Shown: positions 44,911 to 53,906 of the stretch, piece after piece
How the letters are laid out: the number at the start of each line of letters is the position of its first letter
Numbering within the stretch: position 1 is the first letter of the stretch
Assembly: GCA_900542965.1 (NCBI GenBank)
Contig: UQPY01000001.1
Span: 38,502-102,501 of the forward strand
Direction: 5' to 3'
DNA length: 64,000 bases
Source of the DNA: an uncultured Collinsella sp.
GTDB taxonomy: Bacteria > Actinomycetota > Coriobacteriia > Coriobacteriales > Coriobacteriaceae
Made by a program: the position numbers and the translations under genes
Notes under the pieces: generated by a model
What the model was told of the DNA's origin: nothing
The model's database searches: none
What the model saw: only the letters and a program-made list of their open reading frames with translations

Positions 44911-45825
44911 ATGGGTACGGTGAGAAACGCGCGCGTCAACCAGGGCGGTCCCAAGTGCGCCGGCATCGTCGGCCTGGGCCTCATCGGCGGCAGCTTTGCC
45001 CGCGGCTATGCGCAGGCGGGCGTCCGCGTGCTGGCCTGGGACCCCGATGACGATGTCCTGACGGCCGCCAGCATGGGCACTGTCGCCGGCGAGCTCAACG
45101 ACGAGACGCTCGCTGAATGCGACATCATCGTCCTTGCCTGCTACCCCGAGGCCTGCATCGAGTGGCTCGAGGCGCATGCCCGGGCACTCGCCGACGCCAC
45201 CGACACCGACGCCATCATGGGTCCTGTGGTGATCGACACCGTGGGCGTCAAGGGCATTGTGTGTGAGCGGGCCTTTGAGCTTGCCAGCGAGCACGGCTTT
45301 TACTTTGTGGGCGCGCACCCCATGGCGGGCACGCAGTACTCGGGCTATGCGCACTCCCGCGCCGACCTGTTCCAGGGCGCGCCGCTCGTGCTCGTGCCGC
45401 CCGCAGTGGACGATGCGCTCAAGCTGGAGCTTTTGGGCCAGGTGCGCGAGATGGTGCGCCCCTTGGGCTTTGGCAAGTTCAGCGTGACCAGCGCCGCCGA
45501 GCACGACCGCGTCATCGCCTTCACGAGCCAGCTTGCGCACGTGGTATCCAACGCCTACGTAAAGAGTCCGACCGCCCAGGTCCACCACGGCTTTTCGGCC
45601 GGTAGCTACCGCGATCTCACCCGCGTGGCGCACCTCAACCCGCAAATGTGGTCCGAGCTCATGATCGACGACGCCAACGCGCTCGCCTTCGAGATCGATC
45701 ATCTGATCGAGTCGCTTGGCGCCTACAGCCGCGCCCTTAAGGACCGCGACCAGCGCTATCTGGAGAATCTCCTTGCCGAGGGCGACCGCATTAAGCGCGC
45801 GCTCGACGACGAGGCCTCCCACTAG
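44911..45825 (+). CDS. tyrA: Prephenate dehydrogenase
   Basis: Oxidative decarboxylation of prephenate (or arogenate) toward tyrosine. The 304-residue protein has the NAD-binding GIVGLGLIGGSFARGYAQAG at 18-37, then VVIDTVGVKG and the active-site block GAHPMAGTQYSGYAHS. RDLTRVAHLNPQMWSEL follows in the all-helical C-terminal domain. There is no ACT domain. It starts three bases after aroF with GGAG six bases upstream. Coenzyme and substrate preference cannot be read from the sequence. Confidence 0.94.
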   Translation: MGTVRNARVNQGGPKCAGIVGLGLIGGSFARGYAQAGVRVLAWDPDDDVLTAASMGTVAGELNDETLAECDIIVLACYPEACIEWLEAHARALADATDTDAIMGPVVIDTVGVKGIVCERAFELASEHGFYFVGAHPMAGTQYSGYAHSRADLFQGAPLVLVPPAVDDALKLELLGQVREMVRPLGFGKFSVTSAAEHDRVIAFTSQLAHVVSNAYVKSPTAQVHHGFSAGSYRDLTRVAHLNPQMWSELMIDDANALAFEIDHLIESLGAYSRALKDRDQRYLENLLAEGDRIKRALDDEASH

Positions 45826-45861
45826 ACCACCTATCACGCCAGGTCGAAAGGACCGAAACTT

Positions 45862-46968
45862 ATGGCGATTACCATCGATATCGACACTGCGCGCCCCTAC
45901 CAGGTGCATGTTGGAACGTTTTTGCTGGAGCAGGCGGGACCGCTCGTGCGCGCCACTGCCGGCGGCGCCAAGGCCGTCATCGTGACGGACACCAACGTGG
46001 GCCCGCTCTACCAGATGCCCGTTAAGCAGAGCCTGGAGGCGTCAGGCTACGAGGTGAGCATCTGCACCTTCGAGGCCGGCGAGGCCCATAAGCGCGCCGA
46101 AACCTATGTTGCCATTTTGGAGTTTGTGGCCGAGCACGAGCTTTCGCGCTCCGACGTGATCGTGGCACTCGGCGGCGGCGTCGTGGGCGACGTGGCGGGC
46201 TTTGTGGCCGCCACCTACATGCGCGGCTGCAAGTTTGCGCAGATCCCGACGAGCCTGCTCGCCATGGTGGATTCGTCTGTGGGCGGCAAGACCGCCATCG
46301 ACCTGGCTGCCGGCAAGAACTTGGCCGGCGCCTTTTGGCAGCCGAGCGTGGTTATCGCCGACGTGGGATGCCTGGCCACCCTCACGCCCGAGCAGTTCGC
46401 CGACGGCTGCGGCGAGGTCGTCAAGCATGCCGTGATCGCCGACCCGGAGCTTTTCGCCGAGCTGGAGAAGACCCCGCTCACGCTGGAGCTGCTCAACCGC
46501 GATGTGGCCCGCGTAGCGCTCATCATCGCCCGCAATATCGACATCAAGCGCGCCGTGGTCGTCGCCGACGAGCGCGAGACCAACCAGCGCAAGCTCCTCA
46601 ACTTTGGACACAGCGCCGGACACGCCGTCGAGGCCTGCGAGCACTTTGAGCTCGGACACGGCAACTGCGTGTCGATCGGCATGGGCATCATCACGCGCGC
46701 CGCGGCCCTGCACGGCGTTTGCGATGCTGCACTGCCCGGTCGTATTGAGGAGCTCTGTGCACGTCACGGTCTCAAGACCCGCTGCGAGCTTTCTGCCGAT
46801 GCCGTCTTTGCCGAGGCGCTCCACGACAAGAAGCGCGCGGGTGACACCATCGACCTGGTGATTCCGCACGGCATTGGCCGCTGCAGCATCGACCGCACGC
46901 CGCTTTCCACTTTCCACGAACTCATTGCCGAGGGCCTCGGCCAGAAGGGAGACCCATCCGCATGCTAG
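45862..46968 (+). CDS. aroB: 3-dehydroquinate synthase
   Basis: Cyclises DAHP to 3-dehydroquinate, NAD- and metal-dependent. The 368 residues contain VIVTDTNVGPLY, ALGGGVVGDVAGFVAATYMRG, IPTSLLAMVDSSVGGKTAIDL and the zinc-binding NFGHSAGHAVEACEHFELGHGNCV region. Length and motifs are normal. ATG with GAAAGGA upstream. Its end overlaps aroA by seven bases. Confidence 0.97.
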   Translation: MAITIDIDTARPYQVHVGTFLLEQAGPLVRATAGGAKAVIVTDTNVGPLYQMPVKQSLEASGYEVSICTFEAGEAHKRAETYVAILEFVAEHELSRSDVIVALGGGVVGDVAGFVAATYMRGCKFAQIPTSLLAMVDSSVGGKTAIDLAAGKNLAGAFWQPSVVIADVGCLATLTPEQFADGCGEVVKHAVIADPELFAELEKTPLTLELLNRDVARVALIIARNIDIKRAVVVADERETNQRKLLNFGHSAGHAVEACEHFELGHGNCVSIGMGIITRAAALHGVCDAALPGRIEELCARHGLKTRCELSADAVFAEALHDKKRAGDTIDLVIPHGIGRCSIDRTPLSTFHELIAEGLGQKGDPSAC

Positions 46969-48281
46969 CCCGCATCAACCCGTCCCCGCTTAAGGGCACC
47001 GTTCCCGCCATCGCGTCCAAGTCGATGGCGCATCGCCTCATCATCTGCGCTGCGCTTGCTAACGGCGAGACGCACGTTACCTGCAACACCACCTGCGCCG
47101 ACATCGAGGCCACGGTGCGCTGCCTTACGGCACTGGGTGCTCGCATCGAGACCGTCGAGGACGGCTTCCAGGTCCACCCCACCATGAAGAGTGTTGAGTT
47201 TGGCCTGCTCAAGGCCCTTGCCGGCGGCACGCTTGACTGCGGTGAAAGTGGCTCCACGCTGCGCTTTATGCTGCCTGTCGCCTGCGCGCTGGGTGCGGAT
47301 GCCACCTTCGTAGGCCAGGGCCGCCTGGGCGCCCGCCCGCTCTCCCCGCTCTCGGACGAGATCATCGCCGCCGGCTGCGACCTACAGGGTCTGGGCGGTT
47401 TTCCGCTCAAGACGAGCGGCCGCATGCGCCCGGGCACCTTTGTGCTTCCGGGCAACGTGAGCTCGCAGTACATCTCGGGCCTGCTGCTGGCAGCCCCGCT
47501 GCTGGCCCAGCCCTCCTGCGTGCAGGTAACCGGCCTCATCGAGAGCCGCCCCTACATCAACCTGACGATACAGGCCATGAAGGCCTTTGGCGTCGAGGTC
47601 AACGTCGAGCGCATTCCGGCCAAGGACGGCCAGCCCGAGGTCACGAACTTCCGCGTGAGCAGCGGCTCGTACCGCACGCCCGGCAGCGTAGCCGTCGAGG
47701 GCGACTGGTCCAACGCCGCCTTTTGGCTGTGCGCCGGTGCCATCGGCACCGACCCAATCACCGTCGAGGGCGTGTCACTGAGCTCCGCACAGGGCGACCG
47801 TAACGTGCTTGCCGCGCTTTCGCGCTTTGGCGCCCGCATCGTGCGCTCCACCAACGCCGCCACCGTGCAGTCCGACAAGCTCGCCGGCTTTGAGATGAGT
47901 GCCCACGACATTCCGGACCTGGTGCCCGTCATCTCGGCCGTGGCCTCGCTGGCACAGGGCCGCACCTTTATTCGCGATTGCGCCCGTCTGCGCATCAAGG
48001 AATCCGACCGTCTGGTCACCACCACCCGCGAGCTCACCGCGCTGGGCGCGCAGGTGCGCATTGCCGGCGATGACCTCATCATCAAGGGTGTCGATGCCTT
48101 CACCGGCGGCGAGGTCGATTCGCACAACGACCATCGCATCGCCATGATGGCCGCTATCGCCGCGAGCCGCGCCACCGGCGAGGTCGTGATCCACGGCGCC
48201 GAGGCCGTCAACAAGTCCTATCCCGATTTCTTCGACCACTACCGCCTGCTGGGCGGCAAGGTCACACTCGAGGAGGAATAG
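46962..48281 (+). CDS. aroA: 3-phosphoshikimate 1-carboxyvinyltransferase (EPSP synthase)
   Basis: Transfers enolpyruvyl from PEP to shikimate 3-phosphate. The 439-residue protein shows PLKGTVPAIASKSMAHR, then LDCGESGSTLRFMLPVACAL in place of the LGNAGTA of class I enzymes. QYISGLLLAAPLL, EGDWSNAAFWLCAGA, RIKESDRL and the C-terminal DSHNDHRIAMM follow. Overlap with aroB and a two-base gap to aroC indicate tight coupling. Confidence 0.97.
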   Translation: MLARINPSPLKGTVPAIASKSMAHRLIICAALANGETHVTCNTTCADIEATVRCLTALGARIETVEDGFQVHPTMKSVEFGLLKALAGGTLDCGESGSTLRFMLPVACALGADATFVGQGRLGARPLSPLSDEIIAAGCDLQGLGGFPLKTSGRMRPGTFVLPGNVSSQYISGLLLAAPLLAQPSCVQVTGLIESRPYINLTIQAMKAFGVEVNVERIPAKDGQPEVTNFRVSSGSYRTPGSVAVEGDWSNAAFWLCAGAIGTDPITVEGVSLSSAQGDRNVLAALSRFGARIVRSTNAATVQSDKLAGFEMSAHDIPDLVPVISAVASLAQGRTFIRDCARLRIKESDRLVTTTRELTALGAQVRIAGDDLIIKGVDAFTGGEVDSHNDHRIAMMAAIAASRATGEVVIHGAEAVNKSYPDFFDHYRLLGGKVTLEEE

Positions 48282-48282
48282 C

Positions 48283-49380
48283 ATGTCCTCGACCTTTGGC
48301 AACGTCTTGCACTTAAGCATCTTCGGCCAGTCGCACTCCCCCGCCATCGGCTGCTCACTCGATGGCATTCCGGCGGGCATCGCCGTGGACCAGGAGCAGC
48401 TGCAGGCCTTCCTCGACCGTCGCGCCCCCGGTCGCGACGAGACCGCAACCAAACGCCGCGAGGCTGACGCCGCCCACATCATCGCCGGTGTTGTCGATGG
48501 ACATACCACCGGCGCGCCCATCGCCGCGATTATCGAGAACACCAACACGCGCTCCAAGGATTACTCCGAGCTGCACCGCAAGCCCCGCCCCGGACATGCG
48601 GACTTCCCTGCGCGCGTGAAGTATCACAACATGCACGATGTCGCCGGTGGCGGGCACTTCTCCGGCCGCCTAACGGCACCCCTGTGCATCGCCGGCGGCA
48701 TTGCGCTGCAGGCACTCGAAGCCCGCGGCATTAAAGTGATGGCGCATGTGGCGCAGATCGGCGGCATCTCCGACCTGCCGATGGACGACATGGTCTATCG
48801 CGAGGCCGACCGCAAGGCGATCCTTACGAACGATCTGCCGTGCATTGACGCCGCAGCAGCCGGCCGCATGCGCGAGGAGGTCCTGGCCGCGCGCGACGAA
48901 CTCGACAGCATCGGCGGCATCGTGGAGTGCGGCATTTACGGGCTTCCCGCGGGCATCGGCGACCCCATGTTCGACGGCATCGAGAACCGCATCGCGCAGA
49001 TCGCCTTTGGCATTCCCGCCGTAAAGGGCGTGGAGTTTGGCATGGGCTTTGCCGTGGCCGCCATGCGCGGCAGCGAGAACAATGATCCGTATCGCATCGA
49101 TGCCGAGACCGGTGAGATCGAGGTCGAGTCCAACAACGCTGGCGGCATCCTGGGCGGTATTTCGACCGGCGCGCCCGTCATGTGGCGCATGGCCGTAAAG
49201 CCGACGCCCTCCATTGGCCGCGAGCAGCAGACGGTGGACATGGACGCTATGGAAAATGCCGAGCTCTCGGTCCACGGCCGCCACGATCCCTGCATCGTCC
49301 CCAGAGCTGTCCCCGTAGCCGAGGCAGCCGCCGCCCTTGCCATCTGGGACGCCCTCCTCGAAGACGCCGCCCAGCGCTAA
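48283..49380 (+). CDS. aroC: Chorismate synthase
   Basis: FMN-dependent trans-1,4-elimination that yields chorismate. The 365-residue protein has the N-terminal block GNVLHLSIFGQSHSPAIGCSLDGIPAG, then RKPRPGHADFPARVKY and GGGHFSGRLTAPLCIAG. GVEFGMGFAVAAMRGSENND and the C-terminal RHDPCIVPRAVPVAEA also match the family. All are consistent with an intact enzyme. It starts two bases after aroA. Confidence 0.97.
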   Translation: MSSTFGNVLHLSIFGQSHSPAIGCSLDGIPAGIAVDQEQLQAFLDRRAPGRDETATKRREADAAHIIAGVVDGHTTGAPIAAIIENTNTRSKDYSELHRKPRPGHADFPARVKYHNMHDVAGGGHFSGRLTAPLCIAGGIALQALEARGIKVMAHVAQIGGISDLPMDDMVYREADRKAILTNDLPCIDAAAAGRMREEVLAARDELDSIGGIVECGIYGLPAGIGDPMFDGIENRIAQIAFGIPAVKGVEFGMGFAVAAMRGSENNDPYRIDAETGEIEVESNNAGGILGGISTGAPVMWRMAVKPTPSIGREQQTVDMDAMENAELSVHGRHDPCIVPRAVPVAEAAAALAIWDALLEDAAQR

Positions 49381-49423
49381 CTACCCACCCCTCAACATCC
49401 CCCGACACGTGAAAGGGGTCTCC

Positions 49424-50569
49424 ATGGACCTTGCTGACATCCGCCAGGCCATCGATGGCATCGACACCACGCTCCTCAACAGCTTTGTCGAGCGCATGGA
49501 CATTGCCACCGAGGTCGCCAAGTCAAAAATCGAGATGGGCAAGGCCGTCTTCGACCCCGCCCGTGAGCGCTCCAAGCTCAACAACCTCGCCAGCCGCGCG
49601 CCCGAGCGCTACGAGGCGCAGACCATCACCCTGTTCCGTCTCCTCATGAGCATGAGCAAGGCCGAGCAGCAGCGCTACATCAACGAGCTCAAGGGCATCA
49701 CCGTCTCGCAAAAGGCCCACGCCACGGCTGCAGCCTCCGACACGCCCTTCCCTCAAACGGCCACCGTCGCCTGCCAGGGCGTCGAGGGCGCTTACAGCCA
49801 AATCGCCGCGTGCAAGCTCTTCGACGTGCCCGACATCGCGTTTTTCGAGACCTTCGAGGGCGTCATGTGCGCCGTGCGCGACGGCTTCTGCGAGTTTGGC
49901 GTGCTGCCCATCGAGAACTCCACCGCCGGCTCGGTCAACGCCGTCTACGACCTGCTCGCCCAGTTCGACTTCCACATCGTGCGCTCGCTTCGCCTCAAAA
50001 TCGACCACAACTTGCTCGTCAAGCCCGGCACCAAGCTTGCGGACGTGCACGAGGTCTACAGCCACGGCCAGGCCATTGCCCAATGCGCCGGCTTTATCGA
50101 GGCACACGACCTGCACGCCACCAAGTACCCCAACACGGCCATGTCGGCCGAGATGGTCGCCAGCTCCGAACGCACCGACGTTGCCGCCATCGCCTCGCGC
50201 AGCTGCGCGGCGCTCTATGGTCTGGAGGTGCTGGAGCCCAATATCCAGGACTCGGACAACAACTACACGCGCTTCGTCGTCATCAGTCGCGAGCCGCGCG
50301 TCTACCCCGGCGCCAACCGTACCTCGCTCATGATCACCACGGCCAACGAACCGGGCGCCCTCTATCGCGTACTCGAGCGCTTCTACGCACTCAACATCAA
50401 CCTTATCAAGCTCGAGAGCCGCCCCATCCCCGGGCGCGACTTTGAGTTTATGTTCTACTTCGATCTGGACTGTCCCTTTGGCAGCAAAGCCCTCGACGAC
50501 CTGCTCGACTCGATTGACGACGTGTGCGAGAGCTTCACCTACTTTGGCAGCTACACGGAGGTGCTCTAG
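49424..50569 (+). CDS. pheA: Bifunctional chorismate mutase / prephenate dehydratase
   Basis: Converts chorismate to prephenate and on to phenylpyruvate. The 381-residue protein has an AroQ-type helical mutase domain (about 1-90, LADIRQAIDGIDTTLLNSFVERMDIATEVAKSK-like). The dehydratase domain follows, with CQGVEGAYSQIAACKLF, LPIENSTAGSVNAVYDLL and a DSDNNYTRFVVI end (TRF motif). The C-terminal ACT domain holds KLESRPIPGRDFEFMFYFDL (ESRP), which usually binds Phe as inhibitor. The start at 49424 has GAAAGGGG upstream; the ORF upstream overlaps aroC and is rejected. It also supplies the mutase step for TyrA. Confidence 0.95.
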   Translation: MDLADIRQAIDGIDTTLLNSFVERMDIATEVAKSKIEMGKAVFDPARERSKLNNLASRAPERYEAQTITLFRLLMSMSKAEQQRYINELKGITVSQKAHATAAASDTPFPQTATVACQGVEGAYSQIAACKLFDVPDIAFFETFEGVMCAVRDGFCEFGVLPIENSTAGSVNAVYDLLAQFDFHIVRSLRLKIDHNLLVKPGTKLADVHEVYSHGQAIAQCAGFIEAHDLHATKYPNTAMSAEMVASSERTDVAAIASRSCAALYGLEVLEPNIQDSDNNYTRFVVISREPRVYPGANRTSLMITTANEPGALYRVLERFYALNINLIKLESRPIPGRDFEFMFYFDLDCPFGSKALDDLLDSIDDVCESFTYFGSYTEVL

Positions 50570-51820
50570 ATGACTGACGTCGCCACAACCCGCCCCTACG
50601 GCGTGCTGGGCCGCGTGCTGGGCCACAGCTACACCCCGACCATCTACAAGGAGCTCGCTGGGCTCGATTACGTGCGATTTGAGCGCGAGCCCGAGGACCT
50701 CGCGGCCTTTATGACGGGCGACGAGTGGGAGGGCACCAACGTGACCATCCCCTACAAGCGCGCCGTCATGGAGTACCTGGACGAGCTGAGCCCGCTCGCC
50801 GAGCGCATGGGCAACGTCAACACCATCACGCGCCTGCCCGACGGCCGCCTGCGCGGCGATAACACCGACTACTTCGGTTTTCAGTGCCTGGTCGAGGAGC
50901 TGGGCGTAGAGGTTGCCAGTAAGAAGGCCCTCGTGCTCGGCGCCACCGGCGGTGCCGGCACTACGGCCAGCATGGTACTCGACGACCTGGGCGCCATCGT
51001 CGTACCCGTGGGTCGCACAAGCGAGGTCAATTACGACAACATCGCGCAGCAATCCGATGCCGCGCTGCTCGTCAACTGCACGCCTGCCGGCATGTTCCCC
51101 CACTGCCCCGACGCCCCCTGCACGCTCGAAGGACTCGATGCGCTCGAAGGCGTCATCGACATTGTCTACAACCCCGCCCGCACGGGTCTGATGTTCGAGG
51201 CCGAGCGCCGCGGCATCCCCTACATCGGCGGACTGCTGATGCTCGTGGCACAGGCGGCACAGGCCGTCGAGCGCTATACCGGCCAGGTCACCCCGCGCGA
51301 GCGCATCCTGGACGTAACGGAGCGCTTGTCACGCCGCGAACAGAACATCGCGCTGATCGGCATGCCGGGCTCGGGCAAGACCCGCGTGGGTGAGCAGATT
51401 GCCCTGCTCACGGGGCGAGAGCACATCGACCTGGATCGCGCGCTTGAGGAACGCCTGGGGATGCCCTGCGCCGACTATATCGTCGAGCGCGGCGAGGCGG
51501 CCTTCCGCGAGCAGGAAACGGCGGCGCTCTCCGACATCTCCAAGCGCAGCGGCCTGGTGCTTTCCACCGGCGGTGGCGTGGTCACGCGAGACGAGAACTA
51601 TCCGCTGCTGCACCAGAACAGCAAAATTGTGATGCTCAACCGCAAGCTCGAAGAGCTCGCCCACAAGGGCCGCCCCATCACCGCACGCGACGGCATCGAT
51701 AAGCTCGCGGAACAACGTATGCCACGCTACCGCGCCTGGGCCGACCACATCATCGACTCACGCGACTGCGCCGCCAATACCGCCCAAGCCCTCCTCGACA
51801 CCCTCCCACCCGCTCTCTAA
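50570..51820 (+). CDS. aroE-aroK: Shikimate dehydrogenase - shikimate kinase fusion
   Basis: A single 416-residue protein carries two consecutive pathway steps. The N-terminal half is AroE: GHSYTP at 19-23, NVTIPYK (catalytic Lys63), GDNTD (Asp100), NADP loop GATGGAG at 124-130, and VNCTPAGM. The C-terminal half, from about residue 257, is AroK: Walker A GMPGSGKT at 264-271, the shikimate-binding DLD at 287-289, RGEAAFREQE, GGGVV and the lid GRPITARD. No internal stop or start separates them. It begins directly after pheA. A fused AroE-AroK is uncommon; separate genes are the rule. Confidence 0.94.
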   Translation: MTDVATTRPYGVLGRVLGHSYTPTIYKELAGLDYVRFEREPEDLAAFMTGDEWEGTNVTIPYKRAVMEYLDELSPLAERMGNVNTITRLPDGRLRGDNTDYFGFQCLVEELGVEVASKKALVLGATGGAGTTASMVLDDLGAIVVPVGRTSEVNYDNIAQQSDAALLVNCTPAGMFPHCPDAPCTLEGLDALEGVIDIVYNPARTGLMFEAERRGIPYIGGLLMLVAQAAQAVERYTGQVTPRERILDVTERLSRREQNIALIGMPGSGKTRVGEQIALLTGREHIDLDRALEERLGMPCADYIVERGEAAFREQETAALSDISKRSGLVLSTGGGVVTRDENYPLLHQNSKIVMLNRKLEELAHKGRPITARDGIDKLAEQRMPRYRAWADHIIDSRDCAANTAQALLDTLPPAL

Positions 51821-51822
51821 AA

Positions 51823-51861
51823 AAACCACCACAAAGGGGACAGGCACCTTTGTGGTGGTTT
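51823..51861. repeat. Palindromic repeat with a GGGGACAGGCACC core
   Basis: Perfect 15-bp inverted repeat (51823-51837 with 51847-51861; arm AAACCACCACAAAGG) with a nine-base loop, between aroEK and aroQ inside the operon. The central GGGGACAGGCACC recalls REP-like intergenic palindromes linked to REP-associated transposases in other bacteria (from memory). It could also act as a leaky intra-operon terminator or mRNA stabiliser. Confidence 0.6.
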
Positions 51862-51883
51862 CTCGACTGCAAAGGAAGCAACC

Positions 51884-52321
51884 ATGAAAGCACTCGTCAT
51901 CAACGGCCCCAACCTCAACATGCTCGGCATTCGCGAGCCGGGCATCTATGGCAGCGACAACTACGACCGCTTAGTGCAGATCTGCCAGGAAGCGGGCGCC
52001 GCACAGGGCTTCGACGAGGTCGAGGTCTTCCAGTCCAACCACGAGGGCAACATCGTCGACAAGATCCAGGAGGCCTACGGCAAGGTCGACGGCATCGTCA
52101 TCAACCCGGCTGCCTACACGCATACGAGCGTGGCGATCCTCGACGCCCTCAAGGCCGTTGCCATCCCTGCCGTCGAGGTGCACATCAGCGCCGTAGAGAC
52201 GCGCGAAGACTTCCGCCAGGTGAGCTACGCCCGCCTAGCCTGCTTCGCCACCATCACCGGCGAGGGCCTGCAAGGCTACGCCCACGCGCTGGAGCTGCTG
52301 AGGGAACGTCTCGAAAAGTAG
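51884..52321 (+). CDS. aroQ: 3-dehydroquinate dehydratase, type II
   Basis: Dehydrates 3-dehydroquinate to 3-dehydroshikimate; a dodecameric flavodoxin-like fold. The 145-residue protein has NGPNLNMLGIREPGIYG (catalytic Tyr at the end), EVFQSNHEGNIVDKI, NPAAYTHTSVAILDAL and VEVHISAVETREDFR. Type II is the small heat-stable class. ATG 51884 has AAAGGAAG upstream. It is last gene of the aro operon and is followed by a terminator. Confidence 0.97.
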   Translation: MKALVINGPNLNMLGIREPGIYGSDNYDRLVQICQEAGAAQGFDEVEVFQSNHEGNIVDKIQEAYGKVDGIVINPAAYTHTSVAILDALKAVAIPAVEVHISAVETREDFRQVSYARLACFATITGEGLQGYAHALELLRERLEK

Positions 52322-52366
52322 CCTCGCGAGCAAATCCATCAACGCGATTCACACGCTAATAATGCC

Positions 52367-52407
52367 AGTGCCGCCAGCAGCAACCTCGCTACTGGCGGCA
52401 CTTTATT
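52367..52407 (+). terminator. Terminator after aroQ
   Basis: Perfect 11-bp stem (52367-52377 with 52392-52402) followed by TTTATT on the plus strand. It ends the aromatic operon. Confidence 0.85.
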
Positions 52408-52414
52408 ACTGGCA

Positions 52415-52420
52415 TATAAT
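52415..52420 (+). promoter_or_regulatory. Consensus -10 for the DUF4869/ATPase unit
   Basis: Perfect TATAAT about 30 bases before the ATG of the DUF4869-like gene, just after the aroQ terminator. No recognisable -35 lies 15-19 bases upstream; that position is occupied by the terminator stem. Confidence 0.5.
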
Positions 52421-52451
52421 CATTGCAGTCACACAACGTCTGGAGACGCGC

Positions 52452-52901
52452 ATGTTAAGCATCCATCTGGGGGATTACCCCGGTTCCATCTACGATACCG
52501 AAACCTATTTTAGGAACTCATACTTGGACTCATGGTTCGAAGACCCTATGGCCGCACAGATTATTAAAAGCGTGGACGGATCAGAGCTCATCGGTCCCCA
52601 CAACATCGTAAGCAAACAGCTGGGCTCGATCACCCCACTCGAACTGTCCGGCGGCGTTAAGACGCTGCTGCTGGTGCGCAATCTCCCAAATATGGTGTTC
52701 AACGCATCCACCTGCGGAGACAACTGTGCCCGCTGGCTACTCAAGATCGGCAAAGAGCAGGATGTGATGGTGACCTTATACCACATCATGAAATTCCCCT
52801 GGAAGAGCTTTGAAATCCGCATTGAAAACGATGGCCGCATCGTCAGAAACATGCAGGAGTTTGTCGGCGCCACGAATGACTTTTTGGATGTTGATGAGTA
52901 A
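52452..52901 (+). CDS. DUF4869-like protein of unknown function
   Basis: A 149-residue soluble protein without signal peptide or membrane helix. It opens MLSIHLGDYPGSIYDTETYF, continues WFEDPMAAQIIKSVDGSELIG and LSGGVKTLLLV, and has the striking NASTCGDNCARWLLKIG with two Cys three residues apart near 85. I recognise this pattern as the DUF4869 family, from memory and without a search. Start 52452 is chosen for the TGGAG site; a longer reading begins inside the terminator. The stop overlaps the ATG of the next gene (TAATG), so the two are made together. No function is known. Confidence 0.7.
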   Translation: MLSIHLGDYPGSIYDTETYFRNSYLDSWFEDPMAAQIIKSVDGSELIGPHNIVSKQLGSITPLELSGGVKTLLLVRNLPNMVFNASTCGDNCARWLLKIGKEQDVMVTLYHIMKFPWKSFEIRIENDGRIVRNMQEFVGATNDFLDVDE

Positions 52902-53902
52902 TGAAGGGAACGCATACCGTTGTCGTAGAGCGTGCAAAGGTCAAATACACACTCACGTTTAAGCGCAATATTTCCTTTATACGCGGCAACAGCGGCACGG
53001 GTAAAACGACGCTCATCTCGATGATTCGCGACTACAACGACCGAGGACCGGAAAGCGGCGTTGCACTCAGTTGCGACGTGCCTTGCGAAACGCTTTCCGG
53101 CAGACGCTGGGAGCGCGAGCTATCGATCATCGAAGATTCAATCGTCTTTCTAGATGAGGGTAACGAGTTTATCTACTCAAAGGACTTCGCCAAAGCCGTC
53201 AACGGCTCGTCCAACTATTTTGTTCTGATATCTCGTCGCGATGCCAACGAGCTCCCCTACAGCGTTGATGAGATCCTGAAGCTAGTCAACACGACAAGTA
53301 AAACAATCAATGGCCGCAAGAGCGACAGGCGCTTCTACTCGGTGACCAAGCCGCTATATGACCACACGGCAAGTATGCTGTATCAGGATCTAAATGTTGG
53401 ATTCGAGGTACCCGACGCCGTAGTTGTCGAGGATAGCAAATCTGGCTATCAATTCTACGACGCTCTTTGCAACCGACTCGGGATCCCCTGCTATACCGCC
53501 ACCGGCGTTGCGAATCTAAAACGTACGATTCACGAATGTCCCGAGCAAAACATCCTTGCTATTGGAGACGGAGCAGCATTTGGTCCCTACATCGAAAAGG
53601 TGCTCGGACAGCGCGTTTACAAGAACGTACGCTTGTTCCTCCCCGAATCATTCGAGTGGACACTCCTGCAATCTGGCCTCATTCCCAGTAACGATATCTT
53701 AAAAATCCTCGAGGATCCCTCAAGCTATATCGAAAGCCGCGACTACCTGAGCTGGGAGCGGTTCTTCACCGATGTGTTGATCAAATACTCGGCAGACACT
53801 CGCTACGCCTACAGAAAGGTAAAGCTCAATGAGCAGTACCTGAGGCCGCAGGCGATGAATGCAGTTGCAAACGTCTTGCCCGAGTGCCTGAAGGCAGACT
53901 AG
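52901..53902 (+). CDS. P-loop ATPase with TOPRIM-like C-terminal half (unknown system)
   Basis: A 333-residue protein. The N-terminal domain has beta strands, then Walker A GNSGTGKT (29-36) and a Walker B-like IVFLDE (81-86), followed by a sensor-like YFVLISRRDANELP. The second half has VVVEDSKSGYQFYDAL (Glu177-Asp178) and ILAIGDGAAFG (Asp223), an arrangement like a TOPRIM nuclease fold, as in OLD-family ATPase-nucleases. The family DxD is only partly kept, so nuclease activity is uncertain. It is coupled to the DUF4869-like gene by a TAATG overlap. No close relative is recognised with confidence. Confidence 0.65.
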   Translation: MKGTHTVVVERAKVKYTLTFKRNISFIRGNSGTGKTTLISMIRDYNDRGPESGVALSCDVPCETLSGRRWERELSIIEDSIVFLDEGNEFIYSKDFAKAVNGSSNYFVLISRRDANELPYSVDEILKLVNTTSKTINGRKSDRRFYSVTKPLYDHTASMLYQDLNVGFEVPDAVVVEDSKSGYQFYDALCNRLGIPCYTATGVANLKRTIHECPEQNILAIGDGAAFGPYIEKVLGQRVYKNVRLFLPESFEWTLLQSGLIPSNDILKILEDPSSYIESRDYLSWERFFTDVLIKYSADTRYAYRKVKLNEQYLRPQAMNAVANVLPECLKAD

Positions 53903-53906
53903 ATAC

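Noticed and set aside
43897..45909. 670-codon open frame on the minus strand opposite aroF and tyrA
   Set aside because: It is a shadow of GC-rich coding sequence: low complexity, rich in Gly, Ala, Val, His and Asp, no family motifs, and both plus-strand genes are certain.
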